A stretch of 25,844 bases of DNA, taken from assembly GCA_044349305.1 (NCBI GenBank), contig JBIKRF010000026.1, positions 1-25,844 of the forward strand, given 5' to 3'. The notes beneath the pieces are model-generated. The model did no database searches. It was not told where the DNA came from and was given only the letters and a program-made list of their open reading frames with translations. Positions 8,027-14,800 of the stretch are shown here, piece by piece (positions within the stretch are counted from its first letter, which is position 1; each line of letters opens with the position of its first letter). This DNA comes from CAIZGX01 sp044349305. Lineage in GTDB: Bacteria; Bacteroidota; Bacteroidia; Flavobacteriales_D; Sanyastnellaceae. The position numbers and the translations under genes were made by a program.

Positions 8027-8875
8027 AGTATTTCCTTAACAAGACCATCCATTCTCGAAAACGCAAACCATCTTTTCCCCAGATCTTTCAATGAAGCACC
8101 TAAGTGATAAAGTTCTTTTTCATCAAGAATAAGAAAACGGTCATGAGCATTTTTCAGAATTCGGATTTCAATGGGTGGGTATTGCGTGTTGTGTTTTTCT
8201 AAATCGAGTTTTAATTGTTCTGTTATCCTTTCAGTATAAATAATACACTGCACCTTTTTGATTCTTTTTAAAGTTGAAGGAGTGTGGTTTCATCGATGTA
8301 GTTGTCGATGAGGATGATTGATTTTTTTGCTTTGGAAATAAGCTCGCTGGAAAAGACATAAGCGTCGAAGATTTGGTCGCTGAAGAAGATGCCACTTCTG
8401 GGGATGTTGTTTCCTTCTAGTGCATTTAGGACTTTGGTGAGACTAGATTCTGTATTCTTTTGTCTTTGCTCTAAGTTGGCAATTCGATTCGATAAAAGAT
8501 AGACCTCCGAATGAGATTTTCGCAGTTCAACAAAAGCCTCCATGACTTCAATACTGACACTGACAGCGACGGAGCTTTTAAAACAGCCGACAGCATAGCA
8601 ACTCCTTGTTCTGTGAACACAAAGGGCAAAAATCTTCTTCCTCCATGCATTTCACTTGAAGTCACAATTTGTGACCTCAAGATTTGCATTTCATTCTCAG
8701 TCAATTGGAATCGAAACGATTCTGGAAATCGTTCTAAATTCCGCTTAACAGCCTGATTAAGAGCTTTAGTTTCCACATTGTACAACTTGGCTAAATCACT
8801 GTCTAGCATCACTTGTAGATTTCGGACCGTAAATATTTTCATTTCAATATCCGATTTAATTAGATTTTGTTCCAT
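8011..8875 (-). pseudogene. ORF6N-domain protein, disrupted by two frameshifts
   Basis: Three consecutive minus-strand frames add up to one ORF6N protein of about 288 residues. The first (from 8875) carries the ORF6N DNA-binding domain: VRNLQVMLDSDLAKLYNVET, NLERFPESFRFQL and FVFTEQGVAMLSAVL. Near 8562-8569 the homology moves to the next frame (VSVSIEVMEAFVELRKSHS), as if one base were lost. Near 8268-8273 a T run appears one base short, and the sequence resumes in the third frame as IIYTERITEQLKLDLEKHN and HDRFLILDEKELYHLGASL, the C-terminal PLD-like part seen in full-length relatives. ORF6N proteins are thought to derive from phage anti-repressor-type genes. The promoter looks intact. A real pseudogene and two sequencing indels both remain possible. 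Confidence 0.82.
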
Positions 8876-8879
8876 GAAG

Positions 8880-8910
8880 CAAACCTATTTCTGCAAGAGC
8901 GGAATGTCAA
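8880..8910 (-). promoter_or_regulatory. Bacteroidota-type promoter of the ORF6N gene
   Basis: On the minus strand, TTG (8908-8910) is followed 20 bases later by TAGGTTTG (8880-8887), a full TAnnTTTG match. The ATG is only four bases downstream, as for pafA, implying a very short or absent leader. Confidence 0.65.
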
Positions 8911-8942
8911 GAAGTGGTTATACGGGTTTATGCGGTGCAGAA

Positions 8943-9242
8943 ATCATCTCCGATGATCAATCTGACTTCGTCAGATCAATTGCTACGCAATCAATCACTC
9001 CGTGATCAATCCTCTGGATTAATCGGAACGATTGATCGCAACGCGATTGATTCGAAGAATTGATCACGCAGTGATTGATCTGAAAGATTTCACCGAAGGT
9101 TTGGTTGCTACGCGATTGATCTGAAAGATTGATTCGAAGAATTGATCACCGCAGTGATTGATCTGAAAGATTTCACCGAAGGTTTGATTGCTACGCGATT
9201 GATCTGAAAGATTGATTCGAAGAATTGATCACCGAAGGTGAG
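8943..9242. repeat. Hairpin array 2 in the 432-bp gap between the ORF6N and rhodanese genes
   Basis: The left half has units joined by CA: ATCATC-TCC-GATGAT, ATCTGAC-TTC-GTCAGAT, ATTGC-TAC-GCAAT, ATCAC-TCC-GTGAT, AATCC-TCT-GGATT. After a switch point near 9020, units are joined mostly by TG: AATCG-GAA-CGATT, ATCGC-AAC-GCGAT, ATTC-GAA-GAAT, ATCAC-GCA-GTGAT, ATCT-GAA-AGAT, ACC-GAA-GGT, then further copies. Stem order matches array 1 in both halves, but several loops differ. No open reading frame of note lies in it. The remainder of the gap (8876-8942 and 9243-9307) holds the ORF6N promoter and a weak promoter for the rhodanese operon. Confidence 0.85.
9077..9242. repeat. 83-bp tandem duplication inside hairpin array 2
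   Basis: Two adjacent 83-base copies (9077-9159 and 9160-9242) differ at one internal base and in the last dozen bases. Each holds several of the mini-hairpins. The 3' half of the unit occurs once more, in variant form, at about 9035-9076. Confidence 0.85.
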
Positions 9243-9282
9243 TAATGTGACTCTCCTCACAACACCATTCAATTTACCATCC

Positions 9283-9290
9283 TACCTTCG
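9283..9290 (+). promoter_or_regulatory. Weak candidate -7 box for the rhodanese-thioredoxin operon
   Basis: TACCTTCG differs from TAnnTTTG at one position and lies 17 bases before the first ATG of the operon. No clear -33 TTG is seen. Confidence 0.35.
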
Positions 9291-9307
9291 CTCAAAATTC
9301 AAACAAC

Positions 9308-9583
9308 ATGGATGTATTAGCAGCTTTAAAAAATGGAACGGCAACAATCGTTGATGTTCGTTCAAGAGAAGAATTTCAAAGTGGACATGTAGCGGGTTCA
9401 ATAAATATTCCGTTGCAAGAAGTGCCTACGAAAGTGGAAGAATTCAAGAATATGCCGAAGCCGCTTGTGCTATGCTGCCTTTCGGGTGGTAGAAGCGGAC
9501 AAGCAACCGGATACCTTCAACAACAAGGTGTAGAAGAGGTTTATAACGGCGGTGGTTGGATGGAAGTAAACGCACTCGTATAA
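9308..9583 (+). CDS. Single-domain rhodanese-like sulfurtransferase (first)
   Basis: This 91-residue protein is a complete single rhodanese domain: VDVRSREEFQSGHVAGSINI (15-34) and the active-site loop CLSGGRS with catalytic Cys57. Rhodaneses carry a sulfane sulfur as a Cys persulfide and pass it to acceptors. There is no signal peptide, so it is cytoplasmic. Its stop shares one base with the start of the next rhodanese gene (TAATG at 9581-9585). It is the first gene of a three-gene operon ending with thioredoxin. Confidence 0.9.
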   Translation: MDVLAALKNGTATIVDVRSREEFQSGHVAGSINIPLQEVPTKVEEFKNMPKPLVLCCLSGGRSGQATGYLQQQGVEEVYNGGGWMEVNALV

Positions 9584-9897
9584 TGGGACTGTTTTCATTC
9601 TTAAAAGGAAAACCAAAGACCGATTTGGTACAGCTGATGCGCGAGGGTGCAAAGCTGTTTGACGTGAGAACCAAAGGAGAATATTCTGAAGGACACGCGA
9701 AAGGAACAAGCAATGTTCCACTTCCAGAAATACCTACGAAAGCAAAAGCTTGGAAAAAGGACGAAGCCATTATTCTCTGCTGCAGAAGCGGTATGAGAAG
9801 TGGCGCAGCCGTTTCACAATTGAAGCAAATGGGATTCACCAATGTTCACAATGCAGGAAGCTGGAATAAAATGCAATCGCTAATTCAACAAAAATGA
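9583..9897 (+). CDS. Single-domain rhodanese-like sulfurtransferase (second)
   Basis: This 104-residue protein has LFDVRTKGEYSEGHAKGTSN (25-44) and the active-site loop CRSGMRS with catalytic Cys67. It shares the NVPLPEIPTK / NIPLQEVPTK segment with the preceding gene, so the two look like a tandem duplication that diverged. I chose the ATG at 9583 because it overlaps the upstream stop by one base; an in-frame ATG at 9556 would add nine residues inside the previous gene. The stop overlaps the thioredoxin start by four bases (ATGA). The short N-terminal extension MGLFSFLKGKPK is basic and hydrophobic, but too short to be a clear signal peptide. Confidence 0.9.
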   Translation: MGLFSFLKGKPKTDLVQLMREGAKLFDVRTKGEYSEGHAKGTSNVPLPEIPTKAKAWKKDEAIILCCRSGMRSGAAVSQLKQMGFTNVHNAGSWNKMQSLIQQK

Positions 9898-10190
9898 AAG
9901 GAAGCTTCAATGATATTATTCAGGGCGATAAGCCGGTACTCGTAGACTTCTTCGCTACATGGTGCGGACCTTGTAAATACCAAGGTCCTATCTTGGAAGA
10001 GTTGGCATCCGCCATAGGCGACGAGGCGCGCATAATTAAAATCGACATTGATCGCAATCAAGCGGTGGCTGCGAAATACAACGTACGCTCTGTTCCAACA
10101 CTCATGATTTTCAAAAACGGAGAAATGAAGTGGAAAGAGGCAGGTGTAAAAGAAAAAGAGCAGTTGATTCAACTGCTCCGTTCTATATAA
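9894..10190 (+). CDS. Thioredoxin
   Basis: This 98-residue cytoplasmic protein has the thioredoxin active site ATWCGPC (Cys24, Cys27) and the cis-proline segment RSVPTLMIF. Length and layout fit a classic thioredoxin, which reduces disulfides using thioredoxin reductase. The start overlaps the second rhodanese stop by four bases, so translation is probably coupled. Thioredoxins can reduce rhodanese persulfides, which gives a plausible reason for the pairing; that is inference. A terminator follows 22 bases after the stop. Whether it is the main cellular thioredoxin cannot be decided here. Confidence 0.92.
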   Translation: MKGSFNDIIQGDKPVLVDFFATWCGPCKYQGPILEELASAIGDEARIIKIDIDRNQAVAAKYNVRSVPTLMIFKNGEMKWKEAGVKEKEQLIQLLRSI

Positions 10191-10211
10191 AATTGTTTTT
10201 TAGTTTAAAGA

Positions 10212-11159
10212 TTAAGCTGCACTTTGTGCGGCTTTTTCTTTTTGCTTTTCAGCATAAGCCACCGCCGCTTCACGAACCCATTCGCCTTCACTCCAAGCCT
10301 TTTGCTTCGCAGCTACACGCTCTTTGTTGCACGGGCCGTTTCCTTTCACCACCTCGTTGAATTCAGTCCAATCGATTTCGCCGAAATCGTAATGCCCCGT
10401 TTCTTCATTCCATTTTAAATCTGGATCTGGAATAGTGAGACCCAAGTATTCAGCTTGAGCAACCGTCATGTCTACAAACTTCTGACGCATGTCGTCGTTC
10501 GAGTGACGCTTGATTTTCCAAATCATATTCTGACTGCTATGCGCAGAATCCTTGTCAGACGGACCAAACATCATTAACGCCGGCCACCAGAAACGATTGA
10601 AGGCATCTTGTAACATTTTCTTTTGCTCTGCAGTTCCTTTCGAAAGCGCAATGCAAATTTCATATCCTTGTCTTTGGTGAAAACTCTCTTCCTTACAAAT
10701 GCGAATAAGCGCTCTGCTGTATGGACCGTAGCTCGTGCGCTGCAGAGATACTTGATTCACAATAGCAGCACCATCTACCAACCAGCCAATAGCGCCAATG
10801 TCGGCCCATGAAGTCGTTGGGTAATTAAAAATGGAAGAATACTTCGCTTTTCCAGAAAGCATTTCTTCTGTCATGGTATCTCTGTCGACACCCAAGGTTT
10901 CTGCTGCGCAGTACAAGTACAAACCATGTCCGGCCTCGTCTTGAACCTTCGCTAACAAAATGGCTTTACGACGAAGCGATGGGGCGCGTGTAATCCAGTT
11001 TCCTTCTGGAAGCATGCCTATGATTTCGCTGTGCGCGTGCTGTCCAATCTGACGGACAAGCGTTTTGCGATAGCCTTCGGGCATCCAATCTTTGGCTTCG
11101 ATTTTATTTTCAGCGTCTAAATATTGCTGAAATTTTTGAAGAGCGATTTCCATTTCCAT
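10212..11159 (-). CDS. paaA: 1,2-phenylacetyl-CoA epoxidase, catalytic subunit PaaA
   Basis: This 315-residue protein matches PaaA along its length: DWMPEGYRKTLVRQIGQHAH, SEIIGMLPEGNWITRAP, AKVQDEAGHGLYLY, NYPTTSWADIGAIGWLVDG and KEESFHQRQG. The Glu/His residues of AHSE, DEAGH and EESFH fit the di-iron ligands of this ferritin-like monooxygenase. The enzyme epoxidises phenylacetyl-CoA in aerobic phenylacetate breakdown, receiving electrons from PaaE. It is divergent from paaE, but paaB, paaC and paaD are absent from the window, which is unusual because PaaA normally works with PaaC and the genes are often contiguous. The ATG at 11159 has a consensus -7 box just upstream; a second ATG two codons later is possible. 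Confidence 0.95.
   Translation of the reverse strand: MEMEIALQKFQQYLDAENKIEAKDWMPEGYRKTLVRQIGQHAHSEIIGMLPEGNWITRAPSLRRKAILLAKVQDEAGHGLYLYCAAETLGVDRDTMTEEMLSGKAKYSSIFNYPTTSWADIGAIGWLVDGAAIVNQVSLQRTSYGPYSRALIRICKEESFHQRQGYEICIALSKGTAEQKKMLQDAFNRFWWPALMMFGPSDKDSAHSSQNMIWKIKRHSNDDMRQKFVDMTVAQAEYLGLTIPDPDLKWNEETGHYDFGEIDWTEFNEVVKGNGPCNKERVAAKQKAWSEGEWVREAAVAYAEKQKEKAAQSAA
10213..10244 (+). terminator. Terminator of the rhodanese-thioredoxin operon, inside the paaA 3' end
   Basis: AGC-T-GCAC (10215-10222) pairs across a TTT loop with GTGC-G-GCT (10226-10233; the T·G pair is a wobble), followed by TTTTCTTTTTG. The hairpin lies within the last codons of the convergent paaA gene. Confidence 0.6.
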
Positions 11160-11164
11160 AAAAA

Positions 11165-11191
11165 CAAATTTAGTTCATTCAGCCTAAACAA
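11165..11191 (-). promoter_or_regulatory. Candidate paaA promoter
   Basis: On the minus strand, TTG (11189-11191), 16 bases, then TAAATTTG (11165-11172), a full TAnnTTTG match five bases before the paaA ATG. The spacing is shorter than the usual 19 or so, so the -33 element is uncertain. Confidence 0.5.
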
Positions 11192-11222
11192 AATCATTAC
11201 AAATATCAGCGGTGAAAAATTC

Positions 11223-11251
11223 TTGTTCAGAAGCCTGTTGGCCTATTTTTG
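11223..11251 (+). promoter_or_regulatory. Candidate paaE promoter
   Basis: TTG (11223-11225), 18 bases, then TATTTTTG (11244-11251), a full match to the Bacteroidota -7 element, 13 bases before the chosen paaE ATG. It lies back to back with the paaA promoter, so one regulator could control both. Confidence 0.65.
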
Positions 11252-11264
11252 CCTTTTCAATATT

Positions 11265-12341
11265 ATGAGACCAACCTTTTCAGCCTTAACCGTTTCCGAT
11301 GTTCGTCAGGAAACCGCAGATAGTGTTTCTGTTGCCTTTCAAGTTCCTTCGGAATTAACGGAACGTTATGCCTTCAAACCGGGTCAATACCTTACGCTTC
11401 GTGCAAGTGTTAATGGAGAGGATATTCGCAGATCGTATTCGATTTGCAGCGGAACAAACGACGGTGAATTGCGCGTGGCTATTAAGCGTGTCGACGGCGG
11501 TGTGTTTTCCACATGGGCTACCTCTGAAATTAAGGTGGGTATGGAAATTCAAGTGATGAACCCGATGGGTCACTTCACTCCGAATAATTTAGATGGAAAG
11601 ACACACGTGGTCCTTTACGCTGCTGGAAGCGGAATTACGCCTATGCTTTCGATTGCACGCACCTTGCTTCAAAACAATTCAGAGGCTGAAGTGAGTTTGA
11701 TCTATGGGAATAGACACTTCAGTGGAATTATCTTCCGAGATTTAATTGAAGACATGAAAGACATATTCCTCGGACGTTTTCGAGTGTTTCATGTGTTAAG
11801 CGGCGAGCCGAATGACATTGCACTATTCCACGGAAGAATAGATGCTGAAAAGATTGAAGGGTACACCCAACGCTTCATTCCAATAGATACCGTTTCAGAA
11901 GTTTTTGTTTGCGGACCAGAACCTATGATTCGCGCAGTGAAAGATTTTTATTTGTCGAATGGAATGGCGGAAGAAAATGTTCACTACGAATTATTCGCTT
12001 CTCCAGGTCAAGCCAAACAAGCTCCTGCGGTAGTGAAGAAAGAAGTGGTGTTGGAAGGACAAGCCGATGTGACCGTTATTTTCGACGGGAACTACACCCA
12101 ATTCAAAATGCCGAAAACAGGAGAGATGATCCTAGATGCTGCCCAGCGCGCGGGATTGGATATTCCGTTCTCATGCAAAGGCGGAATGTGCTGCACCTGT
12201 CGTGCGCACGTGAAAGAGGGAGAGGTAGATATGAAGCTCAATTATGCTTTAGAGCCAGGAGAGGTGAACGCTGGATTTGTATTGACTTGTCAATGTGAAC
12301 CCGTTTCAGATACAGTCGTTATCGACTTCGATAAAGTTTAA
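11265..12341 (+). CDS. paaE: Phenylacetyl-CoA epoxidase reductase PaaE
   Basis: This 358-residue protein has a ferredoxin-NADP reductase module followed by a plant-type 2Fe-2S ferredoxin domain. The FAD site is RRSYSICSG (55-63), the NAD(P) region is YAAGSGITPMLSI, and VCGPEPMI is near its end. The cluster cysteines are Cys304, Cys309 and Cys312 in CKGGMCCTC, plus Cys342 in LTCQC. It passes electrons from NADPH to the PaaABCD oxygenase. I chose the ATG at 11265: MRPTFSALTV matches the usual N-terminus, the length fits the family (about 356), and a promoter precedes it. The frame is open back to 11124, but that extension would overlap paaA and is low-complexity. Its end is three bases from the convergent LRR gene, with no terminator visible between them. 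Confidence 0.93.
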   Translation: MRPTFSALTVSDVRQETADSVSVAFQVPSELTERYAFKPGQYLTLRASVNGEDIRRSYSICSGTNDGELRVAIKRVDGGVFSTWATSEIKVGMEIQVMNPMGHFTPNNLDGKTHVVLYAAGSGITPMLSIARTLLQNNSEAEVSLIYGNRHFSGIIFRDLIEDMKDIFLGRFRVFHVLSGEPNDIALFHGRIDAEKIEGYTQRFIPIDTVSEVFVCGPEPMIRAVKDFYLSNGMAEENVHYELFASPGQAKQAPAVVKKEVVLEGQADVTVIFDGNYTQFKMPKTGEMILDAAQRAGLDIPFSCKGGMCCTCRAHVKEGEVDMKLNYALEPGEVNAGFVLTCQCEPVSDTVVIDFDKV

Positions 12342-12344
12342 TTT

Positions 12345-12965
12345 TTAGTGGCCGTCTTCGCAGGCACAAGGGGTTGAAAAATACACCTTGGTTTTCTTCG
12401 CGTCTATCATTTGAAGAATACGATCTTGCGTACCGTAACTCATTTGATTGTGCAGGAAGTCGAGATGTGTTAAGTTCTTCAATGACCCCAATGCATTGGG
12501 GTAGTAGTCGATTGGATTGTCCCAAAGCGCAAGAATACGGAGCTCGCGTAATTTTTCAATTTCGTCGGGAAGCGTGCTAATGTAGTTGTCGCCCAGCTCA
12601 AGGATTCGTAAATTTTTTAAATTGAAAAGTACCGGTGGCATAGAGTCAATTACATTTTCATTGATGCTGAGTCGCTGCAAAAAAGGGAGCTCGTTAATTT
12701 TTGTTGGAAGGGTTTGAATCTTGTTTCGATCGAGTTGCAAATCGTTTAAGTTGGAAAGTAAAAAGATTTCTTCAGGAATCTCGGTGTACTTTTTTCTGTT
12801 GAGGTGAAGGCGATAAACCTTCCCCGGCTCTTTCAATGCGAGGTTCAGGTCAGTGTATATTTTACACGTGTCTATTTTGTCCCACGATACCAATTGTGCA
12901 TGTGAATCAACGATGAAGTTGAATGAAAAAAGAAGAATGAGAAGCGTTGTTTTAGCGAATCGCAT
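12345..12965 (-). CDS. Secreted leucine-rich-repeat protein
   Basis: This 206-residue protein has a signal peptide (MRFAKTTLLILLFSFNFIVD, then SHAQ) and about five leucine-rich repeats of roughly 23 residues with the pattern LP..I..L..L..L.L..N.I, for example ISTLPDEIEKLRELRILALW. It ends in a Cys-containing tail, CACEDGH. LRR proteins bind other proteins; no enzyme domain and no T9SS sorting domain is present, so it may be periplasmic. I chose the ATG at 12965, which begins at the signal peptide and overlaps the ribF stop by 14 bp; an ATG six codons earlier is possible. It is the last gene of the dehydrogenase-ribF operon. The function is unknown. Confidence 0.75.
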   Translation of the reverse strand: MRFAKTTLLILLFSFNFIVDSHAQLVSWDKIDTCKIYTDLNLALKEPGKVYRLHLNRKKYTEIPEEIFLLSNLNDLQLDRNKIQTLPTKINELPFLQRLSINENVIDSMPPVLFNLKNLRILELGDNYISTLPDEIEKLRELRILALWDNPIDYYPNALGSLKNLTHLDFLHNQMSYGTQDRILQMIDAKKTKVYFSTPCACEDGH

Positions 12966-13872
12966 TGGCAATGTCTTTTGCAAGTTGTTCTTTCAACGCA
13001 TCTATTGAACCAAAATTTTGTTCATCGCGAAGCTTCCGAATAAATTCCACTTGCAAGGGTTGCTCGTAGAGGTTATTGTGAAAACCAATGACATGCACTT
13101 CCAACGATCGGCTTCCATTTAATTCGAATGTGGGTCGTGTTCCAATGTTCATGGCTCCGCGGTAATTTTTCCCATTGATGTTCGTTTCTACAACATAGAC
13201 TCCATTTGCTGGAATAAGTTTCAGCGTATCTGAAATTTTTATGTTGGCTGTCGGGAATCCAATCTTCTGTCCGTTTCCTTTTCCATGCACCACGGTGCCT
13301 GAAAGCACGTAGTTGCGTCCGGTTGCTTGCAGCGCGAATTCTACATTTCCAACAGAAATGGCATTTCGAATTTTCGTTGAACTCACTTCACTTTCGTTGA
13401 TGAGTTGCGCCGGAATTTCTTCAACATGAAATTGAAACATGTCGGCGTATTCCAACAATAGTTGAAAATTGCCTTCACGGTTTCTGCCGAAACGGTGGTC
13501 GTATCCGACAATGACCGTGTGCACGTTCATTCCAACCACTAAAAGATCGCGCACATATTCGAATGCCGATTTCTTTGCGAATTCCATCGTGAATGGAAAT
13601 TCTACTAAGTGATCAACACCGCAATCGGACAAGAATTTTCGTTTCTCGTCGGTGTCGGAAAGCAATTGAATGCCATGATCTTCGGGAAAGAGAATGGTTC
13701 GCGGATGGGGGGTGAAAGTAAGAACAACGGTTTCTCCGTTTACCTCTTGCGCAAGAGTTTTCATTCGGTTCAGAAGCGCCTGATGCCCCAAGTGAACACC
13801 GTCGAAGGTGCCAATGGTGAGCACAGGATTTTTAACTTCCTTAAACGAAGAAAAGTTGTGATGAATTTTCAC
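12952..13872 (-). CDS. ribF: Bifunctional riboflavin kinase / FMN adenylyltransferase RibF
   Basis: This 306-residue protein has the FAD synthetase half first: GTFDGVHLGH (21-30) gives the nucleotidyltransferase HxGH motif, then VGYDHRFGRNREG and SSTKIR. The riboflavin kinase half follows: GQKIGFPTAN (201-210), NGVYVV, MNIGTRPTF and LEVHVIGF with the likely catalytic Glu258. It phosphorylates riboflavin to FMN and adenylates FMN to FAD in the cytoplasm. The length is normal. It starts six bases after the 3-hydroxyacyl-CoA dehydrogenase gene and overlaps the LRR gene by 14 bp, so the three probably form an operon. Confidence 0.95.
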   Translation of the reverse strand: MKIHHNFSSFKEVKNPVLTIGTFDGVHLGHQALLNRMKTLAQEVNGETVVLTFTPHPRTILFPEDHGIQLLSDTDEKRKFLSDCGVDHLVEFPFTMEFAKKSAFEYVRDLLVVGMNVHTVIVGYDHRFGRNREGNFQLLLEYADMFQFHVEEIPAQLINESEVSSTKIRNAISVGNVEFALQATGRNYVLSGTVVHGKGNGQKIGFPTANIKISDTLKLIPANGVYVVETNINGKNYRGAMNIGTRPTFELNGSRSLEVHVIGFHNNLYEQPLQVEFIRKLRDEQNFGSIDALKEQLAKDIANAIR

Positions 13873-13878
13873 CTTGAA

Positions 13879-14769
13879 TTATTTTGAAAACGAAGGAGAA
13901 ACGGTTGTTTCTTTCGTTTCTCTATTCAAAATATAAAATCCTTCTCCAGATTTATCGCCTAGTTTTTTCGCTGTAACCATGTTCACCAATAAAGGACATG
14001 GCGCGTATTTCGGATTACCGAATCCGTCATGCATCACACGAAGAATAGCCAAGCAAACATCGAGTCCAATGAAATCGGCTAAACGAAGTGGGCCCATTGG
14101 ATGTCCCATTCCAAGTTTCATTACGGTGTCAATTTCTTCTACACCGGCCACGCCTTCATACAAGGTGTAGATGGCTTCGTTGATCATGGGCATAAGAATG
14201 CGATTGGCAACGAATCCAGGGTAGTCGTTTACTTCAACCGGAACTTTTCCAAGTTGCTTCGAAATTTCAAAAACCTTTTCATTCACTTCGTTCGAAGTGC
14301 TGTATCCGCGAATCACTTCAACCAATTTCATTACAGGAACTGGGTTCATGAAGTGCATGCCAATGACTTGTGCAGGACGGTTAGTTACCGAAGCAATTTT
14401 AGTAATGCTTATGGAAGAAGTATTGGAAGCCAAGATGCAATTTGCTGGTGCGTTCGCATCGAGGGTTTGAAAAATCTTAAGTTTTAAATCAACATTTTCC
14501 GTTGCAGCCTCAACAACGAGCTCTGCGTTTGCAACGCCTGCTTCAATAGAATTTGAAGTGGAGAGGTTAGCAAGCGTTTGTGCCTTTTGCTCTTCAGTTA
14601 AAGAACCTTTTGCAACCTGACGATCCAAATTTTTAGAAATAGTAGCAACAGCCTTTTCCAATTGAGCTTCATTCAAGTCTATCAATTGAACGGTGAATCC
14701 GTTTTGCGCGAATACGTGCGCGATTCCATTTCCCATGGTGCCAGCACCGATAACTGCAATGTTTTTCAT
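13879..14769 (-). CDS. 3-hydroxybutyryl-CoA (3-hydroxyacyl-CoA) dehydrogenase
   Basis: This 296-residue protein opens with MKNIAVIGAGTMGNGIAHVF, the NAD-binding GxGxxG fold. It also carries ASNTSSISIT, the catalytic-His region GMHFMNPVPVMKLVEVIRG, NDYPGFVANRIL and MKLGMGHPMGPLRLADFIGL. This is the single-domain Hbd/PaaH type, which oxidises L-3-hydroxyacyl-CoA with NAD. Nearness to paaA/paaE suggests the PaaH step of phenylacetate breakdown, but a role in butyrate or fatty-acid metabolism is equally possible. I chose the start at 14769 over the frame's upstream limit of 14889 because the Rossmann fold begins there and a TATATTTG box lies 15 bases upstream; the extension would overlap the response regulator gene. 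Confidence 0.92.
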   Translation of the reverse strand: MKNIAVIGAGTMGNGIAHVFAQNGFTVQLIDLNEAQLEKAVATISKNLDRQVAKGSLTEEQKAQTLANLSTSNSIEAGVANAELVVEAATENVDLKLKIFQTLDANAPANCILASNTSSISITKIASVTNRPAQVIGMHFMNPVPVMKLVEVIRGYSTSNEVNEKVFEISKQLGKVPVEVNDYPGFVANRILMPMINEAIYTLYEGVAGVEEIDTVMKLGMGHPMGPLRLADFIGLDVCLAILRVMHDGFGNPKYAPCPLLVNMVTAKKLGDKSGEGFYILNRETKETTVSPSFSK

Positions 14770-14784
14770 TGAAACAAATTTTTG

Positions 14785-14792
14785 CAAATATA
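14785..14792 (-). promoter_or_regulatory. Candidate -7 box for the dehydrogenase-ribF-LRR operon
   Basis: The minus strand reads TATATTTG, a full TAnnTTTG match, 15 bases before the dehydrogenase ATG and just after the response regulator stop. No clear TTG is seen at the -33 distance. Confidence 0.5.
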
Positions 14793-14800
14793 GCACGAAG

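Noticed and set aside
7864..9242. Hairpin arrays as CRISPR arrays
   Set aside because: There is no constant direct repeat with unique spacers of fixed length; the repeating units are short palindromes with 2-base linkers, and no cas gene is nearby.
7348..9242. The islet as a complete insertion sequence
   Set aside because: No transposase or recombinase frame and no terminal inverted repeat with target-site duplication was found; only the ORF6N remnant hints at phage-type origin.
11124..11264. N-terminal extension of PaaE to 11124
   Set aside because: It overlaps paaA, contains both promoters, and adds 47 residues absent from the family.
11909..12298. Arg-rich 129-residue frame inside paaE
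   Set aside because: It is an alternative frame across the conserved ferredoxin domain; its composition is typical of a shadow frame.
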